Origin: an uncultured Bacteroidales bacterium | GTDB taxonomy: Bacteria; Bacteroidota; Bacteroidia; Bacteroidales; P3 | Assembly (NCBI GenBank): GCA_900316055.1 | Contig: ONBK01000009.1 | Coordinates: forward strand, 1-63,539 | Direction of reading: 5' to 3' | DNA length: 63,539 nucleotides | Shown: positions 25,254-33,270 of the stretch, one piece after another | Layout: the number at the start of each line of letters is the position of its first letter | Position numbering within the stretch: position 1 is the stretch's first letter | The notes under the pieces: model-generated | The model's input: only the letters and a program-made list of their open reading frames with translations | Databases searched by the model: none | Told to the model about the DNA's origin: nothing | Program-made: the position numbers and the translations under genes

Positions 25254-27752
25254 TTACCCTCTTATCTTGGCGCCCAGCTGGGTCTCGAGGGTCTTCTGGA
25301 TCTTGGACATGGTGGCCTCGATTTGCTTGTCGTTGAGGGTCTTGTCCTTGTCCTGCAGGATGAAGCTGACGGCGTAGGACTTGAAGCCGTCGGCGATGCC
25401 CTTGCCTTCATAGACGTCGAAGAGGCTGATGCTCTTGAGCAGTTTCTTCTCGCACTGCAGGGCGGCCTGCTCGACCTGGGCGAAGGTGACCTCCTTGCGC
25501 AGGATGAGGGCCAGGTCGCGGCGCACCTCGGGGAATTTGGCCACCTCCTGATAGAGCACCTCTTTGGTGGGGTACTGCTTCAGCAGGAGCGTCCAGTTGA
25601 GGTCAGCATAGTAGACGGGCTGCTTGATGTCCATCTTCTTGAGCGTCTCGCGGCCGATGCGGCCGATGGTGCCCAGCACCTTCTTGCTGTCGCGCTGCAC
25701 GATGTCGAGACCTTCGGCGAAGAATTTTTCTCCAGCGGGCACCATTTCCACGCGGCCCATGTTGACGCGCATGCGGTGCAGGATGTCCATGACGTAGGCC
25801 TTAAGGTAGAAGAAGTCGGTCTCGGAGGGCTTCATCTTCCAGCTCTCGGGCGTCATGTTGCCGGTCATGAAGATGCTGACGTGCTCGGTCTCATTGAAGC
25901 GCTTGGTGACGGGGAGGTCGTTAAGGTCGTTAGAGTCCTTAAGGTCCTTAAGGTCAGCCTTCACATAGCTGCGGCCATACTCATATAGTTTCTGGTCGAG
26001 GATGCGGAAGTTGATATTGCGGGCGATGCACTCGAGGCCGCTGTAGAGCAGCGTCTGGCGCATCACGTTGAGTTCCTTCGAGAGGGGGTTGATGATGGGG
26101 ATGCAGCGGTCGGCGGGGAAGTCGGGGTTGTCGTCGTAGTATTCGCTCTTGGTCAGCGAGTTGTTCATAATCTCGCTGAAGCCGTTGTCGGTGAGGTAGT
26201 CGCTGACGGCGTTCTTCAGCTTGCGCGGGTCGGGCTTCTTACCGTAGGAGAGGCAGCTGTTGACGGTGTCGCCGATGTGGATATTGTTGTAGCCGTAGAT
26301 GCGCATGATTTCCTCCACGATGTCGCACTCGCGGGTGACGTCGGCCTTGCAGGTGGGCACCTTGAGGGTCATACCCTCGGCAGTCTCACTGACAATCTCG
26401 ATGTCGAGCGAGGTGAGGGCGGTGCGGACGGCCTCCAGCGGGATGTCCTGACCCACGAGGTCGAACATGCGGCGGAAGTTCACCTCCACGACGGGCTTCT
26501 CGATGGGCTTCGGGTAGAGGTCGACCATCTGGCCGCATATCTCGCCGCCAGCAAGCTCCTGGATGAGCTTCACGGCGCGGCGCAGGGCCCACTCGGTGAT
26601 GTTGGGGTCGCAGGTGCGCTCGTAGCGGTAGCTAGCGTCGGTCTTCAGCGTGTGGCGCTGGCTGGTCTTGCGGATGCTCACGGGGTTGAAGAAGGCGCTC
26701 TCGAGGAAGACGTTCTTGGTCTCCATGGTGGTGCCGCTCTTCAGGCCGCCAAAGACACCGGCGATGCACATGCCTTCCTGCTCGTTGCATATCATTAAAT
26801 CTCTTGCGTCGAGCGTGCGCTCCACGCCGTCGAGGGTGACGAACTTGGTGCCCTGCGGTAGGCGCTTGACGATGACGTGGCCACCGGCAATCTTGTCGGC
26901 ATCGAAGGCGTGCAGCGGCTGACCCACCTCCATCATGACGAAGTTGGTGACGTCCACTACGTTGTTGATGGGGCGCAAGCCTACGGAACGCAGGCGGTTC
27001 TGCAGCCACTCGGGGCTCTCCCCTACCTTCACATTGCGCAACGTGATGCCGGTATAGCGGGGACAGAGGTCGGGGTCTTCGACGGTAACACGGATGGCTT
27101 CACCAGCCACCGTGGGTTGCAGTTTTTCTGCAACTTCCGGCCACTTGATGGCTAATTTCTTCCCCTCGCGGGTATTTCTCACAGCCACCACGTCGCGGGC
27201 TACGCCGATGTGCGAGATAGCATCCATGCGGTTGGCGGTGATGGCCACTTCGAAGAGCCAGTCGTCCTGCACGTGGAAATATTCTTTGGCGGGCATTCCG
27301 ACGGGGGCGTCGTCGGGCAGCACCATAATGCCAGCGTGGTCGGTGCCCAGCTGCAGCTCGTCGGCAGCACAGAGCATACCCTCGCTGACGGCGCCGCGCA
27401 GCTTGCCTTTCTTAATCTCGTAGTATTCCGTGTCGGAGGTGTAGATTTTGGTGCCAATCTGGGCACACACCACCTTCTGCCCTGCGGCCACATTGGGGGC
27501 GCCACAGACGATATTCAGCGGCGTACCCGTGCCCACGTCGACGGTGGTCAGGTGCAAGTGGTCGCTGTCGGGGTGGGGCTCGCAGGTGAGCACCTGCGCA
27601 ATCACCACATGTTCCAGACCGCCCTTGATGGTCTCCACCTTCTCCTTGCTGTCCACCTCCAAGCCGGAGAACGTCAGCAGGTCGTCCAATTCCTGAGGGG
27701 TAACACCCTCCAAATCCACATACTGTTTAAGCCAATCGAAAGAAATATTCAT
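25254..27752 (-). CDS. pheT: Phenylalanyl-tRNA synthetase beta subunit
   Basis: The 832-residue beta subunit of the (alpha-beta)2 enzyme that charges tRNA-Phe. It carries the tRNA-binding OB domain (VVIAQVLTCEPHPDSDHLHL, VCGAPNVAAGQKV), the B3/B4 editing domain (RPINNVVDVTNFVM, GQPLHAFDADKI), the B5 domain and the C-terminal anticodon-binding ferredoxin fold (FPEVRRDLALILRKEVTF). The stretch KADLKDLKDSNDLNDLPVTK is encoded by a 9-bp AAGGTCCTT-type array (about 25916-25955). It lengthens a loop in the catalytic-like part. No pheS is adjacent. Confidence 0.96.
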   Translation of the reverse strand: MNISFDWLKQYVDLEGVTPQELDDLLTFSGLEVDSKEKVETIKGGLEHVVIAQVLTCEPHPDSDHLHLTTVDVGTGTPLNIVCGAPNVAAGQKVVCAQIGTKIYTSDTEYYEIKKGKLRGAVSEGMLCAADELQLGTDHAGIMVLPDDAPVGMPAKEYFHVQDDWLFEVAITANRMDAISHIGVARDVVAVRNTREGKKLAIKWPEVAEKLQPTVAGEAIRVTVEDPDLCPRYTGITLRNVKVGESPEWLQNRLRSVGLRPINNVVDVTNFVMMEVGQPLHAFDADKIAGGHVIVKRLPQGTKFVTLDGVERTLDARDLMICNEQEGMCIAGVFGGLKSGTTMETKNVFLESAFFNPVSIRKTSQRHTLKTDASYRYERTCDPNITEWALRRAVKLIQELAGGEICGQMVDLYPKPIEKPVVEVNFRRMFDLVGQDIPLEAVRTALTSLDIEIVSETAEGMTLKVPTCKADVTRECDIVEEIMRIYGYNNIHIGDTVNSCLSYGKKPDPRKLKNAVSDYLTDNGFSEIMNNSLTKSEYYDDNPDFPADRCIPIINPLSKELNVMRQTLLYSGLECIARNINFRILDQKLYEYGRSYVKADLKDLKDSNDLNDLPVTKRFNETEHVSIFMTGNMTPESWKMKPSETDFFYLKAYVMDILHRMRVNMGRVEMVPAGEKFFAEGLDIVQRDSKKVLGTIGRIGRETLKKMDIKQPVYYADLNWTLLLKQYPTKEVLYQEVAKFPEVRRDLALILRKEVTFAQVEQAALQCEKKLLKSISLFDVYEGKGIADGFKSYAVSFILQDKDKTLNDKQIEATMSKIQKTLETQLGAKIRG

Positions 27753-27801
27753 ATATGTATCAGTTTATTATCGATGATAAATATCACATGCATTCAAACT
27801 G

Positions 27802-27832
27802 CAAAGATACAACTATTTTTTCAACTGACAAG
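27802..27832 (-). promoter_or_regulatory. Probable pheT promoter
   Basis: The minus strand reads TATCTTTG (27802-27809) with CTTG 19 bp upstream (27829-27832), close to the TTTG-N19-TAnnTTTG consensus. The leader to the pheT ATG is about 45 nt. Confidence 0.6.
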
Positions 27833-27854
27833 AGCTTTTTTACAAAACACTATC

Positions 27855-30131
27855 TTACCGCACCATGCCGTTGTCGTAGCCGCCGTTCTGGAGGGTCTTC
27901 TCGCCTTTTCGGTACTGCTTGCCGAAGTCCATCTGCCAGGTGAGGCCGAGGACAAACATGTTGCCGTTGTTGGCGGTCCAATGTATGTGACGGTAGGGAT
28001 GCACGGCGCTGAGGCCGAGGGTCTCGTAACGGTAGCCTTTGGGGGTGAATGGACAATGCCACATCAGCATGGCCGTGAGACTCTTCCATCGGTACTGCAC
28101 GTAGAGGCTCTGCGCCATTTCGCTTACTGAATAGTCCTCGCCGTAGATTGTCCATTGTGGCAGAAACGTGAAGTTTGCCCCTGCCACGAGGCTCTTCCAA
28201 TAGAACTGGGCGTTGGCAGTGGCGGTAAAGTTATCCTTTGTGTGAGAAAAGCCGGCACCCTCGGAATTGTAGTGGAGATACATGCCAGTGAGCGACAGGT
28301 TGAGGCACTGCCACAGTCCCTGCACTCCTACCTGACCATTGGCATAGAGGCATTGCCATAGGTCCGCGTTCTGCGAGGTGAGGACGAAAAGGTCGCGCGA
28401 GGGGTTGTAGGTGTAGGTGGAGACGATGGGGTGGAACTGATGCATGGCTCCGGCAGTTGCAACAGCATACCATCCTTTGGGGTGAATGTAGCGCAACATC
28501 AGCTGATTGGAAAGCTGTTCACTGGGTTTGAGGTCGGGGTTGCCCTGCTGACCCTCCACGTCGTCGGTTTGCTGGAAGACGGGCGAGAGTGCGGAAAGCG
28601 ACGGCAAGGTGGGCGTGAACTGCGAGGTGGCGGTGAGCGACCACTGGGGGTTGATGCGCCACTGCAGGCGGGCGGTGCTGAGGTTGCGGAGATAAAGTTG
28701 GCTGTTCACGCCGTCGGTAACGTTGAGCAGCTTTGCCCCCGTGCCAACGGAGTAGCCGACTTTCTGCCCAATCATGCCTTGCACATCGGAGTAGAGATAG
28801 GCATTGTCTTTGGTCATTGTGGTTTTGACCCCATAGAGTGTGTACTCGTTCTCGGCGAAGTTGTGTTGGTATTGCAAGCCTGTGCGCAATTCTACCTTGG
28901 CGAATTGTTTGCTGTAGACACCCTCGCCACTGAGGGCATAGCCGTGTCCGTCGACGGTGGTGGCGTAGGTGCCATTGGTGTAAGACAGTGTGTTTTCATA
29001 GCAGTCGGTGGCATACTCGCCCACCACATTGTATTCTACTTTCTGTCCATGCGGCATTTTGTGAGTGTAGAACAGGTCGAGTTTGGGAAGATTTTCCGTT
29101 GAATAGTTGTGTTGCTGCATCGACTGATTGGTGGTAGTGCCGTTGTCTGTTTCGGTCATTGATCCTGTAGCATCGAGCGTTTTGGTGAAGAAGTCGTCCT
29201 GCACGGAAGCCACGAACATCGTGCTGTCGTCGTGCTGGTAGGTGTACTCGGCGTTGAGCGTGTGCTGAATATACCAGAATGGCATATTTGTGCGCTGGCT
29301 GCGCGTGACGGTGCGGGCAACGTCGAGGTAGCTGTCCTCCAGTTCGTAGGGTACGCTGTCGTAGTTGCGGTAGCCAAGGGTGTATTCCAATGCAAACTCA
29401 CTTTTGCCCTTGTGGTAACTGCCCAACAAGTACCCATTGACAAAACCCGTGGTCAAGGCAGACTCCGCTTTCGCCACAATACTGCCGCCGTCCTCCCGCT
29501 CTTTCAATATGATGTTCACGATGCCCGATGCGCCGCGGTCGAGGTAACGGGTGCCGGGGTTGTTGCTGTATTCTACGCGCTTGATTTGCTCGGCCTTGAG
29601 GTTGGCCAATCGTGCCACGGGTACCTCCTTGCCGTTGATTTGGAGGATGGCTGTGCCGCCGTCGACGGTGATGGACTGTAGCGCCACGTCAACCTTCAGG
29701 CCAGGCAGTCCGAGCATGTCGAGCAGCACCAGCGTTCGTCCTGCGGCTTCGACCTCCTCTTGTTTAGGCAACACAACGAAGCGGTCAACCTCCTCTGTGG
29801 TGCGGCTGGCGGTGATGGTGACGGCCTCCAGCTGCTTGGCGTTCATCGTCAATGTGCCGAGGTCGCCCGCCTGGCAGCGGACGTTGATCCTTTCGTATCC
29901 CACATACGAGGCCACAAGGTTGTAGGTTCCGTCGCTGCACTCGATAGAGAACGCGCCGTCCTCGCCCGTAGTGGTGCCTCGGATGAGGCTGTCCGTCGAA
30001 ACTGTTTTCAACACCACATTGGCGAAAGCAATGGGTTTCCCGCTGTCGTCAGCCAGGCGGCCAGTGATATTCTGTGCTGATAGGCTCAAGCCAAAGAGAG
30101 CGAGCATGAGGGTGAAAAGGATTCGTTTCAT
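27855..30131 (-). CDS. TonB-dependent-receptor-like outer-membrane barrel protein
   Basis: A 758-residue outer-membrane protein. Signal peptide MKRILFTLMLALFGLSLSA is followed by a carboxypeptidase-regulatory-like beta domain (ITGRLADDSGKPIAFANVVL). A plug-like region (VARLANLKAEQIKRVEYSNNPGTRYLDRGASGIVNIILK) and a large barrel of the outer-membrane protein beta-barrel family complete it. It probably imports or senses an extracellular ligand. Upstream lies a promoter motif shared with the sigma-factor gene, so it is the likely target of that sigma factor. No SusD partner is present. Confidence 0.88.
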   Translation of the reverse strand: MKRILFTLMLALFGLSLSAQNITGRLADDSGKPIAFANVVLKTVSTDSLIRGTTTGEDGAFSIECSDGTYNLVASYVGYERINVRCQAGDLGTLTMNAKQLEAVTITASRTTEEVDRFVVLPKQEEVEAAGRTLVLLDMLGLPGLKVDVALQSITVDGGTAILQINGKEVPVARLANLKAEQIKRVEYSNNPGTRYLDRGASGIVNIILKEREDGGSIVAKAESALTTGFVNGYLLGSYHKGKSEFALEYTLGYRNYDSVPYELEDSYLDVARTVTRSQRTNMPFWYIQHTLNAEYTYQHDDSTMFVASVQDDFFTKTLDATGSMTETDNGTTTNQSMQQHNYSTENLPKLDLFYTHKMPHGQKVEYNVVGEYATDCYENTLSYTNGTYATTVDGHGYALSGEGVYSKQFAKVELRTGLQYQHNFAENEYTLYGVKTTMTKDNAYLYSDVQGMIGQKVGYSVGTGAKLLNVTDGVNSQLYLRNLSTARLQWRINPQWSLTATSQFTPTLPSLSALSPVFQQTDDVEGQQGNPDLKPSEQLSNQLMLRYIHPKGWYAVATAGAMHQFHPIVSTYTYNPSRDLFVLTSQNADLWQCLYANGQVGVQGLWQCLNLSLTGMYLHYNSEGAGFSHTKDNFTATANAQFYWKSLVAGANFTFLPQWTIYGEDYSVSEMAQSLYVQYRWKSLTAMLMWHCPFTPKGYRYETLGLSAVHPYRHIHWTANNGNMFVLGLTWQMDFGKQYRKGEKTLQNGGYDNGMVR

Positions 30132-30164
30132 GCCGGTAGCGTTTTTTGGATCTTTACACCAATA

Positions 30165-30194
30165 TAATACGCAAAATCGGAGCCGAATCTTACA
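30165..30194 (-). promoter_or_regulatory. ECF-type promoter upstream of the barrel receptor
   Basis: Minus strand: TGTAAGA (30188-30194), 16 bp, CGTATTA (30165-30171). The surrounding sequence (30155-30196) is nearly identical to that upstream of the sigma-factor gene, with the same spacing. This differs from the housekeeping TTTG/TAnnTTTG pattern and suggests recognition by the encoded ECF sigma. Confidence 0.75.
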
Positions 30195-30248
30195 GGGGGA
30201 ATGTTTTTTTTGAAAATCTCATCGAGATTTTTGAAACCATACCATGGT

Positions 30249-30755
30249 CTAATCGCGTTTAGACCTTGGTTTGTTTCCGCGCACACCATGGTGTGCGTCC
30301 GTTTTGTCTACACCATTGTTGCCCTTCCCGACGCCTTTGCCGTTGATTTTCACGCCGCTGGTGCCAATCACGATGCTGACTGCCTCCTCGCCGTCGCCAC
30401 CGGTAATGCGGACACCGTTCTCGTCGATGTCGATGCTGCCCCAATCCCCTTCATTATTGCCGCCGATGTGGATACCGCCGGGTTCCTCTGTAGTCTCATC
30501 CCTTGGCGGCGAGGAAATCACTGTGTCGTGGATAATCACGGGTGTCTGAGCCGTGTCGTTGACGTAAACATACTTTACCGTCTCGCGACGCCAGGGAAAG
30601 AAGACCTGCACCACCACGGCGGCGGCCACAGCCAGCACGCCCAGCCCCACGCGCAGCCAGCGGCGACGACGGCGTTGCTCGCGCTCACGGCGGTCCATCC
30701 ACTCGCCCAGACCCTCGGTCATCATCCGCAGCTGTTCTTTATAGTCCTGTTCCAT
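30249..30755 (-). CDS. Membrane protein encoded with the sigma factor, possible anti-sigma
   Basis: A 168-residue protein. Residues 1-32 are charged and cytoplasmic (MEQDYKEQLRMMTEGLGEW, then REREQRRRRRW), a single helix follows (about 35-53, VGLGVLAVAAAVVVQVFF), and the C-terminal ~115 residues are periplasmic, acidic and Gly/Asn-rich. The gene overlaps the sigma-factor gene by 17 bp. Topology and position fit an anti-sigma regulator, but no zinc-binding or FecR motif is seen, so this is inference. The C-terminal region includes an 18-bp DNA palindrome CGCACACCATGGTGTGCG at about 30279. Confidence 0.65.
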   Translation of the reverse strand: MEQDYKEQLRMMTEGLGEWMDRREREQRRRRRWLRVGLGVLAVAAAVVVQVFFPWRRETVKYVYVNDTAQTPVIIHDTVISSPPRDETTEEPGGIHIGGNNEGDWGSIDIDENGVRITGGDGEEAVSIVIGTSGVKINGKGVGKGNNGVDKTDAHHGVRGNKPRSKRD

Positions 30756-31239
30756 AACGCTTACGAAGTTTGGTGATTATTCTGTTGATGCGCACATAGA
30801 CGGCATTTCGTTCCATATTGAACTCGTCGGCAATCTCCTGCGCGTCATAGCCCTCGAGGCGCATCCGCATCATCTTCTCCTCGTCGTCGGTGAGCGCCAC
30901 CATTAGGTTGTCAATGCTTTCAGCGTAGTCCACGCTGGTGTCCGGCAGGGTGTTGATCAGAGCCGGCGTGAGCCTTTCTGGTTCAGGTTCCGAGCGGCGG
31001 TAGAGGTCGACGAGTACCGATCGCGTGATGCGTTTCACCCATGCTCGCTGCTCCCACTCCGTGACATCGGTTTTCAATTCGTCGAACCTCAGCCACAGCG
31101 CAATCCACACCTCCTGCACCATGTTCTCGCACCGTGCGCGGTCGCCCTTGGCATAGCGCCAACATATGCGCCACACTGCCTCGCGGTGCCGCTGCATGAA
31201 GATGCCGTACGCTTCGTGTCGTGTGTTATCATGTGCCAT
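30739..31239 (-). CDS. ECF-family RNA polymerase sigma factor
   Basis: A 166-residue group 4 sigma factor. Region 2 runs from the N-terminus (FMQRHREAVWRICWRYAKG, then ENMVQEVWIALWLRFD) and region 4 is at the C-terminus (LTDDEEKMMRMRLEGYDAQE, IADEFNMERNAVYVRINRII). The ATG at 31239 is preferred over the longer frame; it lies only about 3 nt from the predicted transcription start, so the message may be nearly leaderless. The alternative is the Met at residue 15. The stop overlaps the membrane-protein gene by 17 bp, and the promoter looks autoregulated. Confidence 0.88.
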   Translation of the reverse strand: MAHDNTRHEAYGIFMQRHREAVWRICWRYAKGDRARCENMVQEVWIALWLRFDELKTDVTEWEQRAWVKRITRSVLVDLYRRSEPEPERLTPALINTLPDTSVDYAESIDNLMVALTDDEEKMMRMRLEGYDAQEIADEFNMERNAVYVRINRIITKLRKRYGTGL

Positions 31240-31248
31240 ACACCAATA

Positions 31249-31278
31249 TAATACGCAAAAAAGAATGCAAATCTTACA
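31249..31278 (-). promoter_or_regulatory. ECF-type promoter of the sigma-factor operon
   Basis: Minus strand: TGTAAGA (31272-31278), 16 bp, CGTATTA (31249-31255). The block from 31239 to 31260 is identical to 30155-30176. It starts immediately past the stop codon of the upstream YfcC gene. Confidence 0.75.
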
Positions 31279-31295
31279 TGGAGTATGAAATTTTT

Positions 31296-32714
31296 TCAGA
31301 ATCCCGGAAGTTCCATCCAGAGTGTGGGGAGCATGAGGAGGAAGCCGAGGACGATGAGGGCGAGGATAAACTTCCAAGCCCACTTAAGCCAGGTGCCGTA
31401 AGGAATGCGGGCGATACCGAGCACACCTATCAGCACGCCACTGGTGGGGGTAAGCATGTTGGTGAAACCGTCACCGAACTGGAAAGCCAAGACGGTGGTC
31501 TGGCGCGACACCTCTATCTGGTCGGCGAACTGCGTCATGATGGGCATGGTGAGTGCCGCCTTGGCGGAGCCGCTGGGCATTACGATGTTCAGTAGTGTCT
31601 GGAAGAGGTACATCACTCCCAACGAGGCCATCTCGCCCAGTTCGCCCAGCGAGCGCGTGAGACCGTAGAGGATGGTGTCGATGACACGACCGTCCCTGAG
31701 GATGAAGATGATGCCACTGGCCAATCCCACCACCAGGGCGGCGGAGAGGATATCCTTGCAACCGGCGAGGAAGAGCTTCGCTATGTCGTCAGCGCCCTGC
31801 CGGTCGATGATGCCGCTGACAATACCCATCGCAAGGAAAAGTGCCGAGATTTCCTCGATATACCAATCCCACTGTAGTACCCCGACAACGAGGGCTACTA
31901 TGGTGAGCAGCAGCACGACGAGGATGAGTCCGTGACGGAGGGTCAGGGTGGTCTGCTGGTTCGACTCCACACGATTGCGCCAATAGTCGTCGAGTTTATG
32001 CACAGGACTGCGTTCAGGCTTGGCCTTCACGCGGTGGGCGTACCACAGCACGAAGGCTATGCCCACTATCGTCAGCACCACCCAGCAGAACATCCTGTAT
32101 TCCAGTCCCGAGAAGAGCGGCAGGTCGGCGATACCCTGTGCGATGCCGATGGTGAAAGGATTCAGCATGGCACCGGCAAAGCCCACGTGGGCAGCAACGT
32201 AGCACATACAGACGCCCACAATGCTGTCATAGCCCATCTGGATGGCCAGCGGGATGAACACCACCACGAAGGCAATCGTCTCCTCACTCATGCCGAAGAC
32301 GGCGCCGAAGAGGCTGAAGAGAATCATCACGAAGGTGATGATGATATTGTCCACGCCCAGTTTCTTAATCAGCTTATATCGTCCGAGGCGCCTGACGCTG
32401 CGGAGGAAAGCCATCACGCCGACATCGATGGCGTGGCTGTTGTTGAGAATCCAGAAAGCTCCGCCCACCATGAGGATGAAGATGATGATGTCGGCCTTGT
32501 CGACGAAGCCGTTGTAGAGTGCGGAGAAAACCTGCCAGGTCTGGGGTGACGACTCCACATAGTGGAACGAGTCATTCACCACCACCTCGCGTGTAGTGCC
32601 GTTGAATTCCACGCTTTGCCTCACAAATTCGCCTGCCGGCACTACCCATGTGAGCACCGCCGCCAGCACAATCAGCGCAAAAACAATAGTAAAAGTATGC
32701 GGTATCCGTTTCAT
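31296..32714 (-). CDS. YfcC family membrane transporter
   Basis: A 472-residue inner-membrane protein (ATG 32714; a TTG six codons upstream is less likely) with about twelve hydrophobic helices. It is of the YfcC/DUF401-like ion transporter superfamily that includes arginine/ornithine antiporters and dicarboxylate carriers. Signatures: MKRIPHTFTIVFALIVLAAV, WVVPAGEF, FGAVFGMSEETIAFVVVFIP, GFAGAMLNPFTIGIAQGIA and MPSGSAKAALTMPIM. The substrate is unassigned. Its end is 18 bp from the sigma-factor promoter. Confidence 0.88.
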   Translation of the reverse strand: MKRIPHTFTIVFALIVLAAVLTWVVPAGEFVRQSVEFNGTTREVVVNDSFHYVESSPQTWQVFSALYNGFVDKADIIIFILMVGGAFWILNNSHAIDVGVMAFLRSVRRLGRYKLIKKLGVDNIIITFVMILFSLFGAVFGMSEETIAFVVVFIPLAIQMGYDSIVGVCMCYVAAHVGFAGAMLNPFTIGIAQGIADLPLFSGLEYRMFCWVVLTIVGIAFVLWYAHRVKAKPERSPVHKLDDYWRNRVESNQQTTLTLRHGLILVVLLLTIVALVVGVLQWDWYIEEISALFLAMGIVSGIIDRQGADDIAKLFLAGCKDILSAALVVGLASGIIFILRDGRVIDTILYGLTRSLGELGEMASLGVMYLFQTLLNIVMPSGSAKAALTMPIMTQFADQIEVSRQTTVLAFQFGDGFTNMLTPTSGVLIGVLGIARIPYGTWLKWAWKFILALIVLGFLLMLPTLWMELPGF

Positions 32715-33033
32715 ATTTTTTATCAACGCCAAACATCTCTAAATATTGTTCTGCACCTCCTTATTCCCATAAAAACACCCTTGTTTTCTCATAAAAATGA
32801 AAGAACGATGAAAGAACAGCGGCAGAAAGATTAGTTTACTGGCGATTGTAGCACTGGAAATCGTGGGCAAGAAAAATGCAGCTTATACGTTCAATATTCC
32901 CTAAAAGGGGGATTATGACGTCTTTTTTTCATGGAACCGACACAATCAATGCTGTACCCGGAGTGATAGCACAACAGACCAAAGGGCTGCAAGAGAATAA
33001 AAAAAGCGACAAAATCGTGTGATTTTATCGCTT
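32715..33033. other. Gene-free spacer upstream of YfcC
   Basis: This 319-bp stretch lies between the YfcC start and the tRNA. It contains a GAAAGAACGATGAAAGAAC direct repeat (about 32808-32826) and, at its right end, the tRNA terminator. I see no gene here; the small frame covering it also runs across the tRNA. Confidence 0.6.
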
Positions 33034-33034
33034 T
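32999..33034 (-). terminator. Terminator of tRNA-Glu
   Basis: 14-bp arms (33003-33016 and 33021-33034, one mismatch) with a 4-nt loop, followed on the minus strand by seven Ts (33005-32999). It begins at the tRNA CCA end. Confidence 0.88.
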
Positions 33035-33110
33035 GGTACCGCATATCAGAGTCGAACTGATGATCTTCTGCGTGAGAGGCAGATGTCCTGGACCACTAGA
33101 CGAATGCGGC
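33034..33110 (-). tRNA. tRNA-Glu (anticodon CTC)
   Basis: On the minus strand a cloverleaf folds with a 7-bp acceptor stem (GCCGCAT with ATGCGGT), anticodon arm TCTGC-CTCTCAC-GCAGA giving anticodon CTC, T arm ATCAG-TTCGACT-CTGAT, discriminator A and an encoded CCA. It would decode GAG. A consensus promoter and a terminator frame it as a single-gene unit. Confidence 0.93.
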
Positions 33111-33178
33111 TTATTGGTGTCAGCTTGGCTGACAACCACGCCAGCAAGGCGGGGTGATTTCTCTCTCGAAATCGGGTG

Positions 33179-33209
33179 CAAAAGTACGAACATTTTTGAA
33201 ACTGGCAAA
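33179..33209 (-). promoter_or_regulatory. Promoter of tRNA-Glu
   Basis: Minus strand TTTG (33206-33209), 19 bp, TACTTTTG (33179-33186): a full consensus match. About 65 nt of 5' leader with two small hairpins (CGCC-TTGCT-GGCG and GTCAGC-CAA-GCTGAC) precede the mature tRNA. Confidence 0.85.
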
Positions 33210-33270
33210 AAAAAATTTATTTTAAAGTTTAAAGTACAAAGTTTAAAGTTGGTTTTCAGTATATTATTGA

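Noticed and set aside
25182..25988. 268-codon plus-strand frame opposite pheT
   Set aside because: Antisense of the phenylalanyl-tRNA synthetase beta subunit with no recognisable domain.
30211..30230. AAAATCTC-ATC-GAGATTTT hairpin as a terminator after the anti-sigma-like gene
   Set aside because: On the minus strand the hairpin is followed by As rather than Ts, so it does not fit a rho-independent terminator in the needed direction.
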